From the NCBI GenBank assembly GCA_029551285.1, contig JAKPFT010000044.1, positions 1 through 64,000 of the forward strand: a stretch of 64,000 bases of DNA, read 5' to 3'. This stretch comes from a bacterium (GTDB lineage Bacteria > Ratteibacteria > UBA8468 > B48-G9 > DSTR01). Of the stretch, positions 58,456-64,000 are shown one piece after another. Positions within the stretch are counted from its first letter, which is position 1; every line of letters starts with the position of its first letter. A program made the position numbers and the translations under genes. The notes beneath the pieces are model-generated. The model saw nothing but the letters and a program-made list of their open reading frames with translations, did not search any database and was not told the origin of the DNA.

Positions 58456-59233
58456 GGACAGGGCGACCCTCTCGGCGTCCACGCTGAATCTTTTGAGAGA
58501 ATGCGAGCGTTGCTTCTGGCTGGCGGTGAAAAAAAATCTGAGGCGGCCACGGGGTCCGATGCCTTCCATTGCTACCGGGCTTGACTCTTTTGTTACCAGG
58601 TATTTTCACTATTACCGGAAAAGGGGCCAGCTGCCGCCGCTCCTTTCCGGCAAGTTAAGTGGCCACCTGGCCGGGGAGGAACTCTTTGATTTGAAAAAGG
58701 GAGTTAAGGCCAAATGGTTGGTTTACGAAGATCACCGACTAACCCTGGTCGGCAAATTAGATGACTGCCTTGTAGAAGCAGAAGGTTACTCTCCTCTGGA
58801 CTACAAGACCAGGGCTTCCCTGCCTGAAGAGATTCATCAGTCTTATCAACTGCAGATGGATATCTACACCTTCCTACTGGCGAAAAATAAGAGCCAGCGC
58901 TATCCGGTGAGCGGCCGGGCTTATCTCCTTTATTTCGTTCCGGCTTTTCCGGAAGTCCAGGAAGAATTTGAACTGGAGAAGATGGAAAGGCTTCACTTCC
59001 CCTTCAAGGCCGGGCTGAAGGTCCTCACTACCTGCCCGGAATCAATCCCCGGTCTTCTGGACCACGCTGCAGAAATTCTGCAGAGGGAGGAACCGCCGTC
59101 GCCTGGAGAGTGTGAGTACTGTCAGTGGGCGCAGCAATGGAAAGAGCAGGCTGACACCGCATCCTTTCCGGTGAAGGCGGAAGCAGCCTCAGAGGAAGTC
59201 CAGCCGGAAGATTCCAGGGAAACTCTTTTCTGA
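58448..59233 (+). CDS. PD-(D/E)XK nuclease of the Cas4/RecB type with probable Fe-S cluster
   Basis: A 261-residue nuclease. N-terminal LSASTLNLLRECERCFWLA supplies two Cys (near 18 and 21). Nuclease motifs follow: GKLDDCLVEAEGYSPLDYKTR (Asp, then DxK) near residue 115-133 and the YQLQMDIYTFLL QxxxY motif. Two more Cys are in GECEYCQWA near residue 220. Four Cys placed this way are typical of Cas4 and AddB-like 4Fe-4S nucleases. There are no CRISPR repeats or cas genes in the window, so it is a stand-alone DNA repair or unknown-role enzyme. The last 30 residues are a polar tail. Confidence 0.85.
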   Translation: MSEDRATLSASTLNLLRECERCFWLAVKKNLRRPRGPMPSIATGLDSFVTRYFHYYRKRGQLPPLLSGKLSGHLAGEELFDLKKGVKAKWLVYEDHRLTLVGKLDDCLVEAEGYSPLDYKTRASLPEEIHQSYQLQMDIYTFLLAKNKSQRYPVSGRAYLLYFVPAFPEVQEEFELEKMERLHFPFKAGLKVLTTCPESIPGLLDHAAEILQREEPPSPGECEYCQWAQQWKEQADTASFPVKAEAASEEVQPEDSRETLF

Positions 59234-59242
59234 GAAGTGTTC

Positions 59243-59344
59243 TTAATTTTTTTTCTGCCGCAGGGTAAGGGAGAGACAGTAAAGGAAAAAGGAAAGAATC
59301 CCCGTCCAGACAACCACCAGGAAAATCCAGCCACTGGGCCTCAT
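59243..59344 (-). CDS. 33-residue membrane protein paired with the NSS transporter (MetS-like)
   Basis: A short gene of one hydrophobic helix (GWIFLVVVWTGILSFFLYCLS) followed by a basic tail ending in RQKKN. Its ATG overlaps the transporter stop codon (ATGA), so it must be co-translated with it. MetS and similar one-helix proteins are known small partners of bacterial NSS-family amino acid importers such as MetP. Size, topology and position fit that role. Confidence 0.75.
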   Translation of the reverse strand: MRPSGWIFLVVVWTGILSFFLYCLSLTLRQKKN

Positions 59345-60882
59345 GCAGTTTCCTTCCCTTTTTTAGACCAGACCCGTTGTGCCATCAGGTAAAGTCCAAA
59401 GAGTAATAAAAGCAGCAGGAACCGGGTACAGATGAGATACGGCACATTTTCCGGGCTGGTGCCCCGGAGAAGAAAGACAGGAATGGCCTGCTGCCAGGTC
59501 CAGGCGAGGAGAATGGCCAGAAGAAAAAGCGGAGTGATGTACCGCATCACAAATCTGTAAACGCCAAGTAGTTTTATTGATGAACCGGCGTGCATCTCGG
59601 TCCAGGCTTTGTCTATGCCCATGACCCAGGCAAAAAGAATGGCCTCGGTCGTGGCAAAGACGACCAGGCTGAAGGTTCCTCCCCAGAAATCAAGCTCGTC
59701 CACCACCCCCCTGCCCAGAAGGATGACGGCAAAGTGGCAGAGAGCGAAAGTGCCGAGAGCAAAAATAACGACAGCCTGCCTTCTGGAGAGCCCCAGCTCA
59801 TCCTGTAGAAAAGCGAGGGCTGGCTGAGCCAGAGAAATGGATGAGGTCAGTCCTGCCAGAAAGAGAAGACTAAACCAGAGAAAACCAAAGAGCTGCCCCA
59901 GAGGAATGGTTTTCAGCACCAGCGGCATGGTGACAAATCCAAGGTCAAAGCTACCCTGACGGGCGATAGCCTGGATGCCAGCCGGACCGAAAAAAACAAA
60001 AGCGGCCGGGATAGCAATACTTCCTCCCAGGATGACCTCCGCCAGCTCATTGGAAGCAGCGGCCGTCATTCCGGAAACAATGATGTCACTGTCCCGGGAT
60101 AGATAACTGGCATAGGTAAGAATAACGCCAATGCCAACGCTGAGGGTGAAAAAAATCTGGCCGGCCGCTGCCAGCCAGACCCGGGCATCAGAAAGAGAGG
60201 AAAAATCAGGGTTCCACAGAAAGCCCAGACCAGCCAGGGGTGTCCATTCCTGGTGGACTACTGGTTTCAGGGTAAGAGTTCTGGCGACAATGGCCACGGC
60301 CAGCAGGAAAAGGAGCGGTACCGCCCACAGGCAGAGTTTTTCAATACCCCTGGTAACTCCCCGATAAACAACCAGAATGTTGAGGAAAAAGGTGATTAAA
60401 AAAAAGAAGTAGGCTGGTCCCACACTGGAAAAAAACTGATTTTTCTCCAGACCCTGATAGGCCCGAAGGAAAGAACTCATGGTTTGCTGGTCCGGGCAAT
60501 GCTGGTAACTGCCCAGCAGTGAGAAGACACTGTAACCTAATAACCACGATTCCACATATGTGTAATAAATGAAGATAACTACAGGGCCAAAAACACCCAG
60601 CAAACTTAAAAATCTGACCAGATTACTTTCAGCCCTGATTGTCTGAAATATTCCTGGAGCGCTGCCATGGCCGTGGTGACCGCCGAAACGGCCCAGTGTC
60701 CATTCTATCCACATCAGAGGTAGGCCCATCAGGACCAGCGTAATCAGGTACGGAATCAGGAAGGCGCCACCGCCATTTCTAACCGCCTGCACCGGAAAGC
60801 GTAAGAAATTTCCCAGCCCGATAGCACTTCCAGCAACGGCCAGAACCGCCCCTAACTTACTGCCCCATTTTTCTCGTTTCAT
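59341..60882 (-). CDS. Sodium-dependent transporter of the NSS (SNF) family
   Basis: A 513-residue LeuT-fold symporter with about 12 membrane helices. The N-terminal unwound helix has AVAGSAIGLGNFLRFP and NGGGAFLIPYLI, which carry sodium and substrate contacts. Later: SVGIGVILTYASYLSRDSDI and LFLAGLTSSISLAQP. Such bacterial proteins import amino acids such as methionine or alanine; the substrate is unknown. The 33-residue partner follows by ATGA overlap. Confidence 0.92.
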   Translation of the reverse strand: MKREKWGSKLGAVLAVAGSAIGLGNFLRFPVQAVRNGGGAFLIPYLITLVLMGLPLMWIEWTLGRFGGHHGHGSAPGIFQTIRAESNLVRFLSLLGVFGPVVIFIYYTYVESWLLGYSVFSLLGSYQHCPDQQTMSSFLRAYQGLEKNQFFSSVGPAYFFFLITFFLNILVVYRGVTRGIEKLCLWAVPLLFLLAVAIVARTLTLKPVVHQEWTPLAGLGFLWNPDFSSLSDARVWLAAAGQIFFTLSVGIGVILTYASYLSRDSDIIVSGMTAAASNELAEVILGGSIAIPAAFVFFGPAGIQAIARQGSFDLGFVTMPLVLKTIPLGQLFGFLWFSLLFLAGLTSSISLAQPALAFLQDELGLSRRQAVVIFALGTFALCHFAVILLGRGVVDELDFWGGTFSLVVFATTEAILFAWVMGIDKAWTEMHAGSSIKLLGVYRFVMRYITPLFLLAILLAWTWQQAIPVFLLRGTSPENVPYLICTRFLLLLLLFGLYLMAQRVWSKKGKETA

Positions 60883-60912
60883 CCGTTCCTGGCGACGCCT
60901 GCTCTTCTCACC

Positions 60913-61716
60913 TTAAAGATTGTTTCTCAGCCACTCCAGACACCTGGCGTAACCTGCCTCTTTGTCAGAACCTTCATATTCCGCACACCAGACTCCGGTA
61001 TAGCCAGCCTTCCGTAGAGCAGCCACGGCTTCTTTCAGGGGAATTTCTCCCTCACCCAGAACCCTGCCCTGATAAGCAGATCTCGTACCGGTACCATCTT
61101 TAAGGTGGGTGTGCTTGACAAAGGGTGCCATGGCCTGGTAAATGCCCGGAAGTTCTTCTACAGAATAACCGTACCAGCGGTAGTTCATGGTGTCCAGATT
61201 GGCTCCCAGACGAGGGGAGGCAACCCTGGAAAAAACTTCTAACTGCAACTGGTAGTTGTTGGTAACGCTGCCGTGATTATCCAGAGCCAGGTGAAGATTT
61301 TCACGCTCAGCGATTTCCACGGCCTGTTTCACTCCGTCAAGGATCAACTGGAAATATTTCTCTTCCGGCACGCCTTCCTTGGGCCAGCCGCCATCAATTC
61401 TCAACTGACTGGTACCTAAAATCTTAGCCAGCCGGCACACCTGAAGCAGACGCTCAATCTGGGCTTTAAATTCCGCGGGTGTTCTCTGAAGGAAATCATT
61501 GCCGGCCGAAAGCTGGGAAACCACGATCTGATGCTGGCGCAGCAACGCAGCCATCTTTTCTGCCTGCTTTTCCGGGTTGTTTCCAGCCTGGTAGATGGTA
61601 CCAGCCTGAATTTCCACAAAATTTGCCTGATGCTGCTGGCACCAGGTAACAAATTCAGGGAAAAAAGTAAAAGAAAAATTATAGTAAATCACACCAATCT
61701 TCTGGCGTTCGTTCAT
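60913..61716 (-). CDS. Sugar phosphate isomerase/epimerase (xylose isomerase-like TIM barrel)
   Basis: A 267-residue TIM-barrel enzyme related to the gene at 49872 but clearly diverged. Metal or acid residues: LALDNHG near residue 147, GANLDTMNY near residue 175, HTHLKDG near 203, CAEYEGSD near 247. GGGAGGAAGG precedes the ATG, and an extended -10 (TGG-TAAAAT, minus strand 61748-61740) lies about 24 bases before it. The substrate is not identifiable. Confidence 0.84.
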   Translation of the reverse strand: MNERQKIGVIYYNFSFTFFPEFVTWCQQHQANFVEIQAGTIYQAGNNPEKQAEKMAALLRQHQIVVSQLSAGNDFLQRTPAEFKAQIERLLQVCRLAKILGTSQLRIDGGWPKEGVPEEKYFQLILDGVKQAVEIAERENLHLALDNHGSVTNNYQLQLEVFSRVASPRLGANLDTMNYRWYGYSVEELPGIYQAMAPFVKHTHLKDGTGTRSAYQGRVLGEGEIPLKEAVAALRKAGYTGVWCAEYEGSDKEAGYARCLEWLRNNL

Positions 61717-61739
61717 CCTTCCTCCCGTTGGTTAGGACT

Positions 61740-61748
61740 ATTTTACCA
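61740..61748 (-). promoter_or_regulatory. Extended -10 before the TIM-barrel gene
   Basis: TGG-TAAAAT on the minus strand with no clear -35. It predicts a short leader that contains a strong ribosome-binding site. Confidence 0.35.
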
Positions 61749-61773
61749 TAAGATGGAGGCTTCCGGCAGCCAG

Positions 61774-62877
61774 TCAGGTCAGCCGGCGGGCCAGCCATGA
61801 TTTCTCCAGCTGGATAGCCTTATGGGGACATACCTCAAAACAACACAGGCACCGAATACACTTCGCCTCTAAAATTTTCGGCTCCCTGGATATAGCGGAA
61901 ACCGGGCAGACGCGGACACAGGCCAGACAGTGCCGGCAGTTTTTTTCTCTGAGAACAGGTCTGATAGTGAAAAATGGTCTCATCAGCCGGGCCGCGCTGG
62001 AGACGAAGGGTAACTTCAGCAGACTGCTGGAGGCAGAAAGGCCCGGCAGGGCAACGTCGGATAAAGGAAGAAGCCGGTCCCCCAGCAGGTCCACTTTCGG
62101 CAAGCCGTAGATTTCATCGTAAAGTTTCAGAAAGGGTATCTCAGCCGCTTTCAATCCCAGCAATTTTCCGCAGACTATATCAACGGCGAGAGCATCGCGT
62201 CCGGCGATCAAGTAGCCAGGACCGCGGAGTCTCCCGGCAGAGGGTCCGTTTCCGTCCATGATGGTAATTGCGTCCACCAGGTGAAAAAAGATGTTGTCTC
62301 GCAACATCCGGTACAGTTCAATGAGAAGATATGAAAAATCCTGCGGGGAAAGGAAGAGGCGGTGCAGCAAACTCTTCTGGTAGCCAGGGATGCACCCGTA
62401 AAGGTTTTTCGTCGCAGCAGTGATTACTGTCAGTCCGTGGGTCTTCAGTTTGGGCAGGTTGACCATGGGTATCTTCCGGGAAATGGCCGCTACCGGGATT
62501 TTCACATTTTTTTTCCTGACCTTCAGAGAAAGAAAAACGGGTTCCTCAAACTTAACCAGGCTGGCTTTGAGAGAAGCAGCCACAGCGGTCAAACCGCAGG
62601 TATCCCAGTATTCTTCAATGGGTCTGGCGGTGTTCGCTGGACTGTCTCCGATGAGGATGCGGCCAGCGAGGGCCTCTCCTAAGACCTTCAGGACGCCGGG
62701 GTGGGTGGTAACCCCTTCTTCTGGCCGGCGGGCTGAGAGCATATTGGGTTTGAAGAGCAGAGTGTCCGGCCTGGAAATGCGGTCTAACCGGAGCATTTCC
62801 AGCAGCCGGGTTACCGCCTCCCTCAGATGGTTTTCCTGGTAGTCAGGACAGCGGACAATACCTACTGTTTCTCTCAT
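61774..62877 (-). CDS. DUF362 protein with two C-terminal 4Fe-4S clusters
   Basis: About 367 residues. The DUF362 domain begins VGIVRCPDYQENHLREAV and contains LLFKPNMLSARRPEEGVTTHP, GDSPANTARP and NLPKLKTHGLTVITAATKNLYGCIPG. The C-terminal ferredoxin part has CRHCLACVRVCP and CIRCLCCFEVCP. Function in the family is unknown; some members sit with redox enzymes. I use the ATG at 62877, where family similarity begins and AGGG lies 8 bases upstream. An in-frame ATG at 62976 would add 33 residues and lies 7 bases after a -10 box, so a longer leaderless form is possible. Confidence 0.85.
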   Translation of the reverse strand: MRETVGIVRCPDYQENHLREAVTRLLEMLRLDRISRPDTLLFKPNMLSARRPEEGVTTHPGVLKVLGEALAGRILIGDSPANTARPIEEYWDTCGLTAVAASLKASLVKFEEPVFLSLKVRKKNVKIPVAAISRKIPMVNLPKLKTHGLTVITAATKNLYGCIPGYQKSLLHRLFLSPQDFSYLLIELYRMLRDNIFFHLVDAITIMDGNGPSAGRLRGPGYLIAGRDALAVDIVCGKLLGLKAAEIPFLKLYDEIYGLPKVDLLGDRLLPLSDVALPGLSASSSLLKLPFVSSAARLMRPFFTIRPVLREKNCRHCLACVRVCPVSAISREPKILEAKCIRCLCCFEVCPHKAIQLEKSWLARRLT

Positions 62878-62983
62878 CAAATTACCCTGGGCAGGTTGTT
62901 TGGCCAGATGTGGCGGCTGGTTCCAAAAGTCGGTTTCTTGCTGCCGCGTGAAAGGCCCCGGTCCTTGAAAATCCATCCCTGAG

Positions 62984-62992
62984 AGTATAGCA
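62984..62992 (-). promoter_or_regulatory. Extended -10 upstream of the DUF362 gene
   Basis: TGC-TATACT on the minus strand (TATACT at 62989-62984). The predicted start is at 62977, next to an in-frame ATG at 62976. No clear -35. Confidence 0.4.
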
Positions 62993-63095
62993 TATCTCCG
63001 GGCTGGAAACACTTGGGATATCCGGGTTGTCAGGTTCCAGCTTTCCCGGTTGACAGCCCGGGTCTTATGTCGGAATTTTAGTAGAATATCAAATT

Positions 63096-63124
63096 TTGAC
63101 TTGGGGGTTAATCTTGATTATCAT
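63096..63124 (+). promoter_or_regulatory. groESL: Promoter of groES-groEL
   Basis: TTGACT (63096-63101), 17-base spacer, TATCAT (63119-63124), start predicted near 63131. No CIRCE element (the inverted TTAGCACTC repeat of HrcA) is present between it and the gene. Confidence 0.65.
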
Positions 63125-63132
63125 AAGGGGAT

Positions 63133-63214
63133 GGGTTTGACCAGGTGAAGAGACCTTTGAAACCTTCCGGGTGGAGAAGGCATCAAAAGATGAGTGAAGC
63201 AGGCAGTCAAACCC
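63133..63214 (+). promoter_or_regulatory. Structured leader of groES with four-way-junction fold
   Basis: GGGTTTGAC (63133-63141) pairs perfectly with GTCAAACCC (63206-63214). Inside, three hairpins follow one another: AGGT/ACCT (63143-63156), CCTTC/GAAGG (63163-63180) and CATC/GATG with an AAAA loop (63181-63192). The closing stem begins two bases after the predicted transcription start. This could be a heat- or ligand-sensing leader. No known family was recognised. Confidence 0.45.
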
Positions 63215-63250
63215 GGGAAACCTTTTCAACCAACAAGAGGAGGTGTGAAG

Positions 63251-63553
63251 ATGGCTAAGTTTAAGATTAGACCGCTGGGTGACAGAGTGGTCGTGGAGCC
63301 TCTGGAGGCAGAGGAGAAGTCAAAGGGAGGTATCATTCTGCCGGACACCGCGAAAGAGAAACCTCAGGAAGGCAAGATCGTGGCTGTAGGCAAAGGCAAG
63401 GTTGATGACGAGGGCAAGACGGTGCCGATGGAAGTAAAGGTCGGCGACAAGGTTCTTTACGGCAAGTACGCCGGGACAGAGATCACCGTGGAAGGTAAGG
63501 AGTATATGATTTTGAAAGAAGAGGATATTCTGGCGGTTGTGGAGGAGAAGTAA
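63251..63553 (+). CDS. groES: Co-chaperonin GroES
   Basis: A 100-residue GroES of normal length: [29 protein letters not shown] with the mobile loop region, VAVGKG, and [14 protein letters not shown] near residue 73. The ATG at 63251 follows AAGAGGAGG. The message has a 120-base structured leader. groEL follows 15 bases later. Confidence 0.97.
   Translation: MAKFKIRPLGDRVVVEPLEAEEKSKGGIILPDTAKEKPQEGKIVAVGKGKVDDEGKTVPMEVKVGDKVLYGKYAGTEITVEGKEYMILKEEDILAVVEEK

Positions 63554-64000
<447 letters not shown>

Noticed and set aside
58448-59233. CRISPR-Cas locus suggested by the Cas4-like nuclease
   Set aside because: No regularly spaced direct repeats and no other cas genes were found in the window.
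63131-63250. CIRCE/HrcA site before groES
   Set aside because: The inverted repeat TTAGCACTC-N9-GAGTGCTAA is not there on either strand.
63190-63258. 22-residue leader frame before groES
   Set aside because: No ribosome site and an unremarkable peptide. I mention it only as part of the structured leader.

Overview
The window comes from a Gram-negative bacterium that is probably an uncultured anaerobe. Outer-membrane life is indicated by a FadL-type porin, ExbB/ExbD, a heptose-bisphosphate phosphatase (GmhB) and prepilin peptidase. Anaerobic, metal-rich metabolism is suggested by RnfB, several radical-SAM and Fe-S proteins, two UroD-like proteins and a sigma-54 regulatory set. The mix of DUF6807, Gfo/Idh and xylose-isomerase-like sugar genes with divergent housekeeping genes recalls uncultured PVC-type or Omnitrophota-type bacteria. 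That placement is an inference from gene content only. Genes are densely packed, with many ATGA overlaps and few intergenic gaps.

Layout. 1-1161 (-): exbB-exbD and the edge of a third gene. 1271-6456 (+): prepilin peptidase, an unknown protein, recG, a glycosyltransferase, pcm and a small membrane protein. 6468-7142 (-): MgtC-like protein. 7218-21077: a regulatory island with rpoN, a FadL-porin/hybrid-kinase operon (-), and a divergent operon (+) of B12-type radical SAM protein, unusual ketosynthase, two sensor kinases (one with a decayed ATP-binding domain), an NtrC-type activator and an HD-GYP regulator. 21127-28573 (+): mreBCD-mrdA-rodA, a second radical SAM protein and kduD, followed by a sugar nucleotidyltransferase. 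29605-34774 (-): lysC, fmt, ROK kinase, UroD-like protein, tsaE. 34841-40392 (+): 6S RNA, tRNA-Tyr, tRNA-Gly, a trigger factor lacking its PPIase domain, clpP, lon, a class V aminotransferase. 40421-57423 (-): seventeen co-directional genes, mixing rnfB, truA, cell-wall and division genes (murB, ddl, ftsQ, ftsA, ftsZ), a sugar block with xylB, rpsI, argC, gmhB, lpdA, lipA and a PIG-L deacetylase. 57469-59233 (+): second UroD-like protein and a Cas4-like nuclease. 59243-62877 (-): NSS transporter with a 33-residue partner, a TIM-barrel epimerase, a DUF362 Fe-S protein. 63251-64000 (+): groES and the start of groEL.

How it works together. The 7.2-21.1 kb island looks like a self-contained signalling module. 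It carries sigma-54, its NtrC-type activator, several sensors, and a good GG-N10-GC promoter in front of the porin operon. On the other side of the same 224-bp intergenic region a consensus sigma-70 promoter drives a radical-SAM/ketosynthase pair that may make or modify an unusual acyl product. The ketosynthase has Asn where the second catalytic His is expected.

Transcription start signals are unusually readable here. In several genes a good -10 box lies only 5-8 bases before the start codon and no Shine-Dalgarno sequence is present, which predicts leaderless mRNAs. Two intergenic stretches (30900-30989 and 63133-63214) look like structured RNA closed by perfect terminal stems located at predicted transcription starts.
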